Below, one piece after another: positions 38,158 to 50,868 of a stretch of DNA of 64,000 nucleotides. Numbering within the stretch: the first letter of the stretch is position 1; the number at the start of each line of letters is the position of its first letter. The notes beneath the pieces were generated by a model that saw only the letters and a program-made list of their open reading frames with translations, did not search any database and had not been told where the DNA came from. The translations under genes were made by a program, and so were the position numbers. Source of the stretch: Paramecium tetraurelia (lineage: Eukaryota > Ciliophora > Oligohymenophorea > Peniculida > Parameciidae); the NCBI RefSeq assembly GCF_000165425.1, contig NW_001798961.1, positions 186,001-250,000 of the forward strand, written 5' to 3'.

Positions 38158-39047
38158 ATGTATAAATAATTGAATTAATAAGTTGAAATCAAAATAAGAT
38201 TTGATAGCCTACCCTCGATATAAGCAATCTCAAGACAAAGTCTAAACCGAATTAAAAAAATCTTTAACCACTCAGAACTTCCATAAATTCCTTTTCGATC
38301 AATTTTTGAATCTACTGGATAATAAAAAAAATTAACAATAGACAACTTCGGCCAAGTAGCTGAATAAAAATAAATAATTTCTACTACTAGAAAATCTCTT
38401 AAATTATCAAAATATTAATCTCCTTCATACTTTTCAAGAAAAATGCAATTTAGAAAATAATTCCTTAATTAATTTAAATTTGGAAGTAGTTAATCAAATA
38501 AAGGAAATTCCTTTCAAAGATACTACTTTATTTTAGATAATTAATAAAATAAGTCAAAAAATGAATTAGTTACATGAGTATAGGAGTGAAAAGGCAATTC
38601 TTTCAGCAGCTGATAAATTAATTAAATCTCACATACGTATTTAAGAAATAGAATTGATTTTCAAAAATTGTAAACTAAAAGTTTGGTAATCTGTAGATAC
38701 AATTTTTGTTCGAATATACTGGTAAGTTAAAAATTATATTAATTTTAGTCCTAAAATGTAAAAGAAGCAAAAAAATTATGAATATTTTTTATAGGATTGT
38801 ATTAATAGAGAATTGCCCTTTCATAAATTCTTAATTTTGCTTCAAAACAATTAAATTAATTTAAAAAAATAAAAATAAACCAGATTAATTCTTCTTACAA
38901 GTTCTTTATGACTTTTTAGACAAATTAGAAGATCTATTTAAAAAATTATGTGATGATTCTTACCGTTTGTTAGAATAAACTATAATAAATTTAAAATAAA
39001 AATTACTAAGTATTATTTCATAACAATTCTTAAGATAAGGAAGTTGA
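38158..39047 (+). CDS. Hypothetical helical protein
   Basis: Between the two IFT54 copies. A plus-strand frame with short introns reads KSLTTQNFHKFLFDQFLNLL, QIINKISQKMNQLHEY and YDFLDKLEDLFKKL, Leu/Gln/Asn-rich and helical, ending at TGA 39045-39047. ATG 38158 is the likely start, but the first intron could not be fixed. A further coding-like stretch (MEQFSKLSKKESYNQY) follows. No family recognised. Whether it arrived with the duplication or was already there is unknown. Confidence 0.45.
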
Positions 39048-39560
39048 GGTGATGGAACAATTTTCAAAATTAAGTAAAAAAGAGAGTTATAACCAATATT
39101 GATGGAGAGTACAATGATGAAATAATTGACTGAATTTGAAGATAGATTTTGAATGTTCAAATAAATAGAAAATAGTAATAGGTTTATTCAAACAGAATAA
39201 ACGATTTAGTTTATGATATTAAAACTGTAAATCTAGTTTGAGTTTAATAAATAAGGGGTTTTGTAACTAATCATTAGTAAGATATACTCTAAATTATAGC
39301 AATTCTTCCAATAATATAAAAATATTTGAATGCTATTTCCTCATAGAACCATTTATTACAATAGCATTTTCTTGTTATTAATTCATTATAATTATTTGAA
39401 AAAATAATTATTTATATTAATTGTCTGTCATTATTCGACTATTAAGTAATGACTTAATTTTTATCCTTTCATATGTAATCAAGAATACTCATGGTAGTAG
39501 TATTAGTGATTTCAAAATTTAAATAATAAAACATGAATATTGAATTATTATTTGTTTTTT
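39048..39560. other. Intergenic spacer
   Basis: About 510 bp between the hypothetical gene and full-length IFT54. Short broken frames only; a possible 3' exon of the preceding gene near 39,050-39,110. Confidence 0.3.
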
Positions 39561-39959
39561 TTTAATAAAATAATGGCAGACTTTTGGAAACCTACAGCTG
39601 ATTTATATAGTGCTCTATTTGAAAAGCCAAAAATGTCATAGAAGTTACTTGAAAAACCGCCTTTTAAATACATATTTGATATTATAATGGAGACAACCAA
39701 ATAAACAGGTTTCAAATTTAAATTTCCTTTAGGTTATGCAAAAGGACTTTATACAACTGATGAATTAGATGGGAATTCGTATGATAATAAAGACAAAAAG
39801 CTTATGTTCCTATAAAAGATAATAGATTTGACATCCATGATGTTAAAAGAGGAAATCGCTGCTAAACCTGGTAAAATAGCTGCAGGTTTAGAACCAGAGA
39901 ATACAAATCTTTTACTGTAAGCTATTTATAGAGCAGCTGTAAGTGGTAAAAATAGTGAT
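39561..39959 (+). repeat. Direct repeat, downstream copy (IFT54 5' region)
   Basis: Second copy of the 399-bp block at 37333-37731; covers the last 12 bp before the ATG and the CH-like domain of full-length IFT54. Confidence 0.95.
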
Positions 39960-41016
39960 CCTTTTGTTAAGAAAGTACATAGAGTTTAATAATTAATATT
40001 TAGATTTTAGGAGGAGCAGGAGCCAAAGAGCCTGAACCTTAAAAAAAAGAACAGCCTAAACCAGAACCAAAAGCTTAATAGCCTCCTCCAAAGGAGTAAA
40101 GTGCACCATAAGTAAAGGATGAAAAAAGGCCTGATGAGAAGAAGCCAGCTCAACCTAAGGAAGATCCTAAGCCAAAATAATAAGCTCAATAACCTCCTCC
40201 TCAATAGCCTAAGGAGAATTAAAAATAACAATAAGTTCCTCCTCCATAATAATAATAATAATAAACACAAGAGGGAAATGTAAGACCTTCAACTGCCAAA
40301 AAAAGACCACCTTAATTGCCTTCAAATCAAGTTTAGGTTGAACAAAATTAAAAGAAAGGAGGAACAGCAAATGTAATTATTGAAGGGAAAGGAAATAATG
40401 ATGAAGATGATGGTATTGTAGTTCAAAGCAACGTGAGGCCAACTTCTGATATTAATGCTCAAGAATATGGTAAATTCGTTAGAGACAATATGAAAAATTA
40501 AGAGAAAGCCAAAGAGGAAGAAAAAGAGAAGGATTAACCACAGGAAGGAATTAAAATGAAGAGGATAGGAAATGTCAATTAGAGAAAAGGTTATTAGTCA
40601 AATACTATGAGTAGATAAAATCAAGGAAGAGATTGCATAAAATTTGGGAACATCACAAGTCTCTGATACAATTGTGATGCAAAAACTAATCCAATCTATG
40701 AGTTAAAATGTAAATCCTTTGGCTAAATAAATTGAATTTATTTAAGATGATATTGAGAACATGAATAGGGAATTGTAATAATGGAGAAAGATCTATAATG
40801 TTTCTAAACAAAAGATGGTTGATATGAATAGAGCAACTGAAGAGGTGAGAATAATTTATTAATAATTAGGCATAATAACCTTTATATGATAAGATAGCTG
40901 AAGTTGAGGAAGTTATAAAAGAGAAAAAATCTAAGATATAAAACATCAAAGCTTAAATTATAAAAAATAAATTACAAATCGACTAATTGCTTAAAGCAGT
41001 TTTAGTTTAAAAATGA
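39573..41016 (+). CDS. IFT54: Intraflagellar transport protein IFT54 (TRAF3IP1)
   Basis: ATG 39573 to TGA 41014-41016, about 440 aa. Residues 1-120 are the CH-like domain (SALFEKPKMSQKLLERPPF-type sequence, AAKPGKIAAGLEPENT). A 24-nt stopless intron candidate lies within TG|YAKGLYT. A Pro/Glu/Lys/Gln-rich linker follows, with six Gln from six TAA at 40247-40264. The C-terminal coiled coil (QIEFIQDDIENMNRELQQW, IAEVEEVIKEKKSKIQ) is the MIP-T3 region that pairs with IFT20 in IFT-B. Two introns (25 nt each) were fixed by frame. It works in cilium assembly, with the CH domain contacting tubulin. Confidence 0.88.
40247..40264 (+). repeat. (TAA)6 microsatellite coding for six Gln
   Basis: Six in-frame TAA codons following CCT CCT CCA. 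Under this code they read as polyglutamine; under the standard code they would be six stops. Confidence 0.85.
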
Positions 41017-41069
41017 GAAAAATTTATACAAATTATAAATTAATTTTAAAATAAATCTGTTACATTTCT

Positions 41070-42194
41070 TCATGATAAAAAATAAATTCGATAATAAATA
41101 AAAAAGCTTTTCTTTTGCCTACCAATTATAAAGCAAGGATTTTTTAATTTTTTGGGATTTTGATTAATCTACTTTTGCATCCAAACCTTGAATTAATCCG
41201 AAAACTCCTGGAATTTAATTAACCAATTATCTGATAGCTTCTAACCCAATACTAGTTCAATTCTCTTGTACTCTCTGTAGATTTTTCAACATTTATATTT
41301 TTTTTGAAGATGTCAAGACCTTCATTTGTACGATATGAAATGTCTCCTTAGTGAATAAATACAATAATTTTAGATTCTCTTCAACTTCTTTATTTAATCC
41401 AGTATTTCTACTCATTTACTCTTCTCTATTTTAATCTTGCAACAATTATAATTTCCTTTTTGATTTTGCCTTTTGTGCTAAAAATGTTTCATATCGCATC
41501 AGTTAATTATGTAGATCCTCTTCTAACATCTCTCCAATAATGTCTGTCACTTAAAGACAGACATATATGTAGTTTCTATTTAAGTGATTTATGTTTCTCT
41601 ATCCAATTTATTTTTTTGGATTCTTTTACTTGGGCTAACGAAAACTTTCTTTACATTTGAGTTTTAACTTAAGAGTTTATTTCAACTTTTTTGAATCCTT
41701 CTCTGATTTAGAGCATAAATGGATTAAGTAAAAATGTTGATTGAGCTATCAAAGAATTAAAAAAAATTGTTTAGTCAATTCAGTTAAATTAAGACCAATT
41801 TATGATTATTAAATGAATTTTTTGACTAAGGTAAAATATTTGGATATTGCTTGGTTACTTATTGTTGAAAGGATATGTTAAATTTCAACAAATCCATTAT
41901 TGGTTATGTGTTATTATTTTGGTAGTTTGAGTGAGACCAATTGGAATTCATCGATAATGCATCTTTGAAACTCTTCAATTAAAATTCATTCGAATGAAAT
42001 GATTTAGTTATAAATTGTATACTCATTACTTATATTATGAGTTACCCATATAGAGTTATTTTATAATATTATTTCATATTGATTTTACAATACCTTGGGT
42101 AATTTGAACATGGAGGACAATAGTGCTTCACTATTAGATTTTTTTTTCTAAATTCCTCCATTGGAACTAGAGATTCTACTCGTTTATGTTTCAT
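41070..42194 (-). CDS. Hypothetical coiled-coil protein
   Basis: ATG 42192-42194 to TGA 41070-41072. The N-terminus is MKHKRVESLVPMEEFRKKNL with HYCPPCSNYP. The middle is a coiled coil (IIGEMLEEDLHNQLMRYETF; EEQMSRNTGLNKEVEENLKL). The C-terminus is basic (QFKVWMQKQINQNPKKLKN). The frame is open in blocks joined by short introns, several of which I could not place exactly. It ends 53 bp past the IFT54 stop on the other strand (convergent). No family recognised. Confidence 0.45.
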
Positions 42195-42231
42195 TAGAAA
42201 TAATTATAAAATATTATATTGATATTTAAAC

Positions 42232-43269
42232 TCATTGTTCCTGAACAGCATTTTTAATGGCTTTAAATAATTGAGTCGCCTCTTAAATTGAAGAAAACTC
42301 TAAACAAAATCCCTAGAGTTAAACATAAATCTTCTTAGGATTGAAGGTCTTTTATTTGATCAAAGTCTTAATGAAAACTGATACGAGTCTAACTTATCTG
42401 GCTAATTGTTATTGATTCTATATTGATTGTTAAATTAAAATATTACTTATTTGACTTCTTCACAAGTGGCGATGCATCTGGTAATGAAGCTTATAAGAAA
42501 TTGATCAGGAAGAGTTATGTTCTTGGTGAGTTGGTTCACTAATTCTAAAGTTTAGATGGTGACCTTAATTTGAATGAGGAAATCTAAATATCTAAAGAAT
42601 AAGATTTAGGATTTACTCATGAACATTAACTCCAGATTAGTGTAGTTTAGTAATGATATCACTAACTAGTTGTGGGTTGTGCTCAACAATGTTGTTGAAT
42701 TGAGTGATGTCATTTTTATATTCAGGCTTGAATAGAGTCAAGATCATCTAGTGATCCTATGGGGAAAGCTTGGTGGATTGTGCTTGTGCTAAGTAAAATC
42801 GAAAGAGGAATGGGTTTATGTTGTAATCCCAGATTGGTTGATGTATAAATTGAGGTGAAATGTCTTCCCATTGTGGTGTTAATATTTAGGGGATGGGTCT
42901 CAAATATTCACATTAGGCAGTTAGGGATGTGTCCATTTAATTCAGCAATTAATCTAAATCTTACCCATACTCTATCATACTGCATTGAGAATACATATTT
43001 GATATTGTTTACGATGTTCAATTCCAATTGATTGTTGCACAATTCAGTCAAACTCATTTTCTAATTGATCTAATGGACATTATACAAATACTATAATCGT
43101 ATGTGTTATGGCAAGTCCTTGGATATTTATTTAAAATTAAAATTACCTAATCACGTAAACTGGATAACATGAAATTGCAAATTTCATTCACTCCCTGCTC
43201 TTTGATGACTTTAAAGTTATCTTCAAGAGTCTTATGGATATCCACAGGGACTTTGGTGTTTGCTTACAT
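42232..43269 (-). CDS. CNOT11: CCR4-NOT complex subunit CNOT11
   Basis: ATG 43267-43269 to TGA 42232-42234, about 325 aa, with a 30-nt intron (GTAATT...CAAG) near the start. The N-terminal helical part is followed by HQPIWDYNINPFLFRFYLAQ and ITQFNNIVEHNPQLVSDIIT. The conserved CNOT11 C-terminus is LPDQFLISFITRCIATCEEV, RLVSVFIKTLIKQKTF and LQGFCLEFSSIQEATQLFKA. In animals and ciliates CNOT11 binds CNOT10 and docks on CNOT1 in the deadenylase complex that starts mRNA decay. The C-terminal match is over the whole domain, so the call is firm. Confidence 0.85.
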
Positions 43270-43332
43270 TAAAAAAGTGATTTATTGAAATAAATTACTT
43301 AAATATATTAATATATAATTTTAAATATAAAT

Positions 43333-44690
43333 ATGATTAAAAATAAAGGTTATTGGGTCTATGGAGGTGCTCTGGCGTTGGCTCTGCTTGGCACATTCAA
43401 ATATACTATGAAATCTAAACAATAAAAGCCGACAGGCCAAGTAGAATTCAGTCTACTATAATCATCCATTACTCTTGATTACAATAAGAAGCCAGCAGGC
43501 ATAATAAACAACGGGAATACGTGCTTCTTGAATTCCGTATTACAAGTACGATAAATTACATAATTAGTGGCCTTAAGTTCATAACCCAATTTCATTGAAT
43601 ACCTATTTGAATTAGTGTAACACATCAATGGACAAACTACTTTAGCTTAGTAGATCTGCTTAGAATTGGCTAAAATCATGAAGTACCTCAATAGTGATTT
43701 GGAAGTGATAAACGCATCCGATTTGATTGATCTGCTATCAGAAGATGCCGATTACTCCTTTTTTTATGAACAATAGGATTCTCACGAACTCTTCAACATG
43801 CTCATGAAACACATTGAAGAAGCCAATAACCAAGTTAATTCATTTGATTTAACCATGTTGAGATCAAAACAAATGAAATCCAAGAATCCTTTTCTTCATC
43901 ACACCAAGGTTCAAATTAAGTGCAATACTTGTAACCATTCTGTAAGCATCTTCTACTAAATGTAGTTTAACTCACTCAAAGTAGAAAGCAACTATGCATT
44001 CCATTTCAATCTCAATCATGCAAGAACAGTTCCAGAAGCAATCGATTATATTTAGAAACCTGAAACAATCACTGAATATATTTGTCTCTATTGTTCCCTT
44101 TAATTTTTAAGGAAAAAGTACACATTGACCGAACAACAGAATATAATTGATTCATATTTCTCAGCCAACAATTACGATGAGGATTCTTTCACAATCCTTA
44201 AGAAAATCATCGAGCAATTGAATACAGTCCAAGGCAATTAAGTTGAATTGGATCCATAGAAGGCATGTCTTAAAAGAACCGTGACACGTTAGACTTACAT
44301 TGCAAAATATCCAGTATTTCATAGTACTAAACTCTTAGAAAACGTTTTGTTTTTTCGTCAACCGACTCATTGTACATCCCTATCATGGTTTGATTAAATT
44401 GGATGATCCAGTTTACTTGGATTCTAATTTTCCCATAGCTGATAAGGAATTCACTCTCTCTGCATTAGTTTGTCATCTAGGAGATTCCAAATCAGGTGAG
44501 TATCTTAATCATCATTCTAGGCCACTATGTTGCATTCAAAAGAACATTTGCTTAGGATCTGGAATCATCAATGAGTCTAAATAAAACATACAAGAAATGT
44601 GAATGGTATGCTATTTCTGACGTTAAAGTCGCTGTCACAAAACAACCACAGCAAGGTGAAGCGTATTTAATTTTTTATGACACATATTGA
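43333..44690 (+). CDS. Membrane-anchored ubiquitin-specific protease, USP30-like
   Basis: ATG 43333 to TGA 44688-44690, about 435 aa. An N-terminal membrane segment (GYWVYGGALALALLGTFKY) is followed by a USP domain. The Cys box is GIINNGNTCFLNSVLQ (catalytic Cys), then a QQDSHELFNML box, a zinc finger with paired CxxC (KCNTCNHS and CLYCS), and the His box SG|HYVAFKR restored by a 25-nt intron. The N-terminal anchor and short length resemble USP30 on the mitochondrial outer membrane, which removes ubiquitin from mitophagy substrates. After SVLQ there are 24 extra in-frame nt that look like an intron (see findings). Confidence 0.8.
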
Positions 44691-44730
44691 TATAATATAA
44701 TGATTAGTATTATTATTTGTAACAATTCAT

Positions 44731-47700
44731 TCAGATAAACAATTTAAGAATTTGACATAAAATTATAATAAATTATTTTAGTACTCTCTTAAAAAAGGTT
44801 TGTAGATTATTAATAAATAATATTTTAATCATTCTAATATATATTTATGTTTGGTAGTTGATAAAAATAGATCTGTTTTTACAATCTCTGTACTTACAAT
44901 TTAATTAAACTTATCTGGATTCTTGAATTTTAATGCTCTTAACTTTTGTGCCAACAATTCAAACTTTTTATCATTCTAATTTGACATTACGCAATCCTAT
45001 TCTAATTGTTCAGTTTTCCTCTATGTCTCTTAAGTAGGTTCTTCATAGATTCTCATTTGTGCTTGAGTTTACACAATCTCACTTGCCAATGATTCCATTT
45101 TTCTTTATTGAATAATGCTTGAATCGTACTCGAAACATTCTTTTCTTACTTCAGGATGATCCCTCATTTACTCTAATATAATCACTCATTATGATTACCT
45201 AATTGTACTTATTGAATCATTCTTTATATATTCATTTAGACTTCTCTCATGTATTCATCCAGGTGAGATTGAGTGTTAATTTGAGTTTACTATTCATCAT
45301 CTAATTAAATTTGATTAGTAAATTTGAGTGCCTAATCCTTCTCTATTACATCTTTATATCTCATCCGGTTCTCATGAAATTTTCGAATCGTATCTCCACA
45401 AGCATCTTCATTTTCCCTCTTATCATTAATTAATCCTTCTATTGTTTAAGGTATATGCTTCAGTTGCTTTTAACGCTATTCATCTAGTGTTATTACTTAT
45501 AATATTTACATAAATAGATATTATATTTAGCCTCATCATCTGGACTTTATAATTGTGAAATCTTTTTCTCTATATCCTTCTTGAGATCTGCCAAACTTAA
45601 ATTTTGCTTAGCTATCAATTCGTATTCCTATTTTAAATCATAAACCTTCTTTTTCGCTATCGTAGCTTAATTTTGTTACTTAGTCATCGGAGAAATAGAG
45701 GGTGATTAAATGTCATTTCTTAAAGTGGATTTACTTGATTTTGAAGTATTTTTCTTCTTTTTATTGCTTGGATCCTCATCATCCCAATCATAATCATAAT
45801 CGTCATCATCATTATTATTAGCTGCTTCCTAAAATCTTGATAATTTAGTTTTAACTCTTTGTAATTTTGCTTAAGGTGTATTACTGTTATTATTGTTACT
45901 ACTCTAATCTTCAAATTTAGTTTTCTTACCCCCTTGTTTCCTAGGAGGCTAAAGGGGAGTATTATTTTATTGAGGAGTTCCACTGCTATTAACCATAGAT
46001 TAATTTTGCGAAGGTTAATAGCTCCTTAATTAAATATCCTACAAATTTGTTCTATTTCGTAATTATTATTAATAAATCTATTAAGTTGAAGAATTCTCAG
46101 CATAATTTTGATTACTATCTTAGCGTTGAAGATTTAATTTAATTTATTTATCTTCATTGTTATTAATACTTGGTTATTCTTATTAATATTATTATTATTA
46201 ATTTGATATCTATTTTTGCATAGGTTATGAAACAATATTTTATGATGAGTTTTATTATTACTATTATTCTTAATGTTATTCTTATTCCTTATACTATGAT
46301 TGTTATGTTTTTTCTCTTGGATTCTATTTATTGATTTGAGATTATAATTATTATGAACCTGATTATTTTGATTTCTTTGATCTTTCAGTTTATTTGGGAT
46401 CTGACTTCTTTGAATTTTCAGTCGGCTATTTAATTGTTCTCTTTGTGACCACATTAACGACATTTCCATTTTCATCTATTATTTCCTAGATCTCCTCTAC
46501 AACTTATTCATCTTCTTTATCTGTTTATTCATCATATTCATCTTAATGAGGTACTTCTTCAACTGATATGTTTGGAGAATAAACTTCCTTATTTTCATTA
46601 CCTCTATCGCTACTCTCTCTATTCCCATATTTGAGACTCTTATAAGTTCCATAAGACTATGATGAACCTTCAGGTTAATTTGCTTATTATTCATCCTGAT
46701 TTGATCTTTTAGTTCTGCTTCTCTAAGCATCTGATCTTTATGTACCTTATTAACTGGAGATTTACATTTGCTAACCTTTTTCAGATTAATTTTAAGTTTA
46801 ATCAGTTTTTTATTTAACTTAAGGTCTTCTTATATTAAAATTGATTTCTGTTTATCCTTATTTAATTTGATCAGATTCGTAATTGATATTAGTTGGTGGA
46901 TTATGAGATCTAAATGTATTTTATTATTTTTCACTAGATTCATCAAAATCAATCAAATCTCTTGATGTGTTCTTACCTGATTGTAATGGTTAGGATTATT
47001 TCTTAGTGAATATTTATTCCCTTTATTTCTTCTGATCATCAATCACAGTTTATAGAAATTGCAACTCCTCGTCCAATTCTTATGAATTGGCTCTTTCCTA
47101 AAGATTCATCTTATGGGAAGCTAGAAATTGCTTTCGCTCATCCTCAGACATATTTTTGATCATAGTAGATGGCTTGGATCTTTTGGAACTATCCTAGATT
47201 TTATAGCTTTTCCTTGATTTCTCCTATTTGGATGGTGCATTTTCTTCATAAAATTTCAAATAATCAATTTAATCTTTATTATGAGTTATTTTAGGTGGTT
47301 TGATTGGATATCTAGTTTCTTCCAAATAGATCTTTTTATTTGGTTCATTTTGCATAATGGTTGTTGATTACTTAAGTAACTTGGATGATAATTTATTAAT
47401 TGGATGTTTAAGTAGGATATTAGTGACTTCATCTAATTGTTTTTCAATTTGATCAGGAGGTATTTGAGCTTATAGTAATTATTGTGAAATCTATTAGATA
47501 ATATTAGCAATTTATTCTTCATTCAATCTTTTATCATTGAGAGAAACCTAACTCTCAATTTTAAACGTATGATCAAGATGAGAAATATCTCGATTGTAAG
47601 AGAGATGTCTGCGAGCATCTTCTGGAATATCTTCACTTTTGATGACAGGAATACTTTAGGTTGCTTTCTCTTAATCATCAGAGTCAACATCCAAGTAATT

Positions 47701-49389
47701 GAAAGTAGACGGTTGATCCATAATTGGAGTTGGATTTTTGTGGATATTAATAATATTGGATACTAGATTTTAAGCTATTTTTTAGACAGTTTCAGATTCA
47801 ACTTAGGAGAGAGTCTGAGAATGTTAAGATTCTTCTCCTCCTTGAATTTTCTTTTAATCCATTACTCTTTATAAGATTTGACTGAATTTCATTTCATAAT
47901 AGTTCTATCTCTCAAATTTCATATCGTCACTTACATCTAATTCTTAGGCAGATGATCTGGCTTTCTATTCTTCATTTAATTTATAGGCACTCTTTCTCAT
48001 AGTTTCAGTTTATTTCTTCTCAAGACTTAATTGATTTGAATGATGATTGGATGAAGCAGATGCCAATTGATTTGATCTATTGACACTGGATTTCATAGTT
48101 TTACTTGTTTTATTTTGTAGTTATGATACCATAGATAGACTCTATTAAACCTTAGACTTGCTTGTGTCTTCAATATCAGGTTAAAAGTATGGTTATTAGA
48201 GTTGTTGAGTGTCATTGTCAGATCTTTAAGCAATTTACTGTTTAGCTTATTCTAAGAATTTTAAAGTTGGTAATAGTTTATTCTTATCTTAGGTCTTCTC
48301 CTTGCTATGTTCAGTCTCATTGCCTTTTGTAGCAAGCGAACTGGATCTCATTTATTGTAAGATAGATTGCATCTCAGTTGATTGTTCTTAAATGAGTGTT
48401 TCTTCTATTTATTTCTATTTTAGATCCATTTTTGTTTTGTTAGTTACATCCTCTAGTTCAGGTTCATCTTCATAGTTGTTAAATTTATATTCAGTAACAC
48501 TCACATTAGGCAATGATTTGACATACATGGATCTCATGATTGAAACTTCTTAGATTGAACTTAATTCATTGAAATTGACAGGGTTATCAATGCCTGGAGG
48601 TCTATTGAATTCATTCTTCATTGCCACTTCCCTCTCATAGATTTGTTTCTTGATTCCAAGAATTTCATTTAATTATAATTCTCTCTCCATCTCACTCAAT
48701 TGACTGTGTCGTTGCAGAATGATTTCTTTTACTTTTCTCACATCTTCATGTGAAACCATTTTAGATTCTTAAATTGCTTACACTACTCTACTCAGCATTA
48801 ATTCTTCCAGTTCCAATTATGAATCCCTTGTTCTGGCTTAAGGGATTTTGGAAATATTGATATTAACTATTTTGACTTGAGTTTGAGAAGAAACCAATTT
48901 AGGCAATTCTAAGTGTTTATTAACAATTGATGCCTATTATTATAAATTCTGAATGCATTCCCTGACAAATTTGAGTTATTTCTATTAAGATGGTGGTTTA
49001 ATCTCTATTGTTTTGTAAGCATTACGTATCTCCTCTGTATTTGGTTCTTCGGTTTAGTTTAGTTTCTACTTTTTAGCATTCTCATTCTTTTTTAATCCAT
49101 CTTTGACTTTCTTCTCCTTTCTGATTCTCTGAATTGCAAATTTATTCTTCAAATACAATCGATAGTAGAACTTGAATAAGTCCACATTGCTTTTCCCTTT
49201 GAAACCCATGGCATGATTGGCCACAAAGTCAAAGTCTCTGTGCAATGGAAACTGTATTTCCAATTGATTATCGATACTCTAGCGTTGTTTCTTCTCGAAT
49301 TTGGGTCTAATTATAAATGTCTATTGATTCCACTCTCCTCTGTCCTTCACAAGAGGCAAACGAGATGAAACCATTTCCATTTTTTCCAT
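44731..49389 (-). CDS. Giant Gln/Ser/Asn-rich protein, about 1500 aa
   Basis: ATG 49387-49389; the minus-strand frame is open without TGA for over 3 kb, then continues through a few short introns (26 nt and others) to about 44,731. The 3' end is approximate. The N-terminus is MEKMEMVSSRLPLVKDRGEW with FVANHAMGFKGKSNVDLFKF. The middle is Gln/Ser-rich and largely disordered, with dense Gln runs encoded almost only by TAA/TAG near 46,100-46,300. An acidic DDDDYDYDWDDED patch is near 45,790, and the C-terminus is a coiled coil (EYMREVQMNIQRMIQQ). Nearby short antisense ORFs are shadows. Function unknown. Confidence 0.65.
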
Positions 49390-49494
49390 TTTAATTATAT
49401 TATTTAATAAAATGTCACTCACTTAATATCCTCTTAGTAATATTATTATTTATTAAAAATGGCTCTGATACATAATTAAAATGACTTATAAAAT

Positions 49495-50672
49495 ATGTTT
49501 AGTAAGGCTGGAAAAATAACTTCTGAAAAATATATTGTATTTCAACATAGAGATGATCAACCTGTTAAAAAGTTTAAGACTCCACAATCAACCAAATCTC
49601 CAGAATCAATAAAAAAGAAAGCACATTCTCAATAAGAGTCGCTCAGTGAAGCAGATCAAACCCATTTAAAACACCTTCTCAAACTATCCTAACCCTTTTC
49701 CAAATAGATCTCCAGACAAATTGGACATTACACTTAAGTTGGAAACAATAACAAAGCATCATGTGGATAATATCATATCAAATATAGTGAACTAGACAAG
49801 TAACATCAATATCCTATACTTTTGACAGAGCAGTACATTCAGTTCCAAATTATGATAAAACTTTGAAACACACTCATCCCATCGAAGTTCCCCATAGATA
49901 TCAATAAGATTGCCCTATAGTGTAAGTACCCTATTGCTATAATAGTACTCCCATTATTGAGAAACCTAAAATTAAAAATGAAAGTTTTGTAGATTTGCAA
50001 AGATAAATACCAAGGTTTACTCTCTTGTTATAAATAGAGCTGACATATTTTCAGGAACGCCCAATCCTCATCCAGATCGATTTCAGTTCTTAAATGTAAC
50101 CAATCAATGGAGTAAAATACCAAGATAACCTTAAATTAAGTTGGAAAAACAATTATCCAGAGATCAGATGTTGATTTATAAGAAGAAGGAGTTTGCACCT
50201 GATTATAAACCTAATTTCGAGTTTGGCAAAAAGTAAAAGCTCCTAATTAATTTAGGAAGTTGGGCAGTTGTGGGGCACCTTTTTATAAATTAGAATAAAG
50301 AAAGGACATTTTGACTAAGATACCTCCATACACTTTTGAAAGCTATTTCGAATATGATGAATATGCCAAAAAATCAAATAGCCAACTCTTCAGTTCTCCA
50401 ACAGCTCCTAATTTTAACACTATGTTAGAGAGAGAATGTGATCAACGTTCATTGTTGCCAAGCTTCATGCAAGTAATTCTATCAGTTAAATTTAGAAATA
50501 TACAAATACAAGATTGGGCATTACTCATTTAAATTAGAAAATGTTAGAAGTTAACAATTTTAGAGATGGTAGATTCCTAACAGTTACATCAAGTTTTATG
50601 CCTACAAAGTAATAGACATCCAAAAAGAACCTTAACAAATCAAGCCAAAATTAATCAATTGATGACATTTGA
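49495..50672 (+). CDS. Hypothetical protein
   Basis: ATG 49495 to TGA 50670-50672 with several short introns, about 370 aa. Blocks: KITSEKYIVFQHRDDQPVKK, RAVHSVPNYDKTLKHTHPIE, NPHPDRFQFLNVTNQWSKIP, IPPYTFESYFEYDEYAKKSN. Polar, Pro/Ser/Asn-rich and probably disordered. At least one junction (about 49,640-49,700) was not resolved. No domain recognised. It is divergent from the giant Q-rich gene with about 105 bp between starts. Confidence 0.5.
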
Positions 50673-50868
50673 AATATTAGATTTATTGATTAAGAATTAT
50701 CAATAACTTAATACATAAGTAGCTTCATTTTTGAATGCAATAATAATATCTGTTATCTAAAATTTCATTTAATTTTAAATTCAAGAAACTAAGAGAAATC
50801 AGTAATTATTGATTTAAATTGATACCAATGAAAATTCATAAAAAACTTGTTGAAAATAAACTAAATAT

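Noticed and set aside
40007-40270. Minus-strand Leu/Arg-rich ORF (LLLLLWRRN-like)
   Set aside because: Antisense of the Gln/Lys/Pro-rich linker of IFT54; its composition is what complementing TAA/AAG/CCT codons produces.
46134-46730. Two Asn/Ile-rich minus-strand ORFs
   Set aside because: They lie in a different frame from the single long frame of the giant Q-rich gene and are products of reading TAA repeats out of frame.
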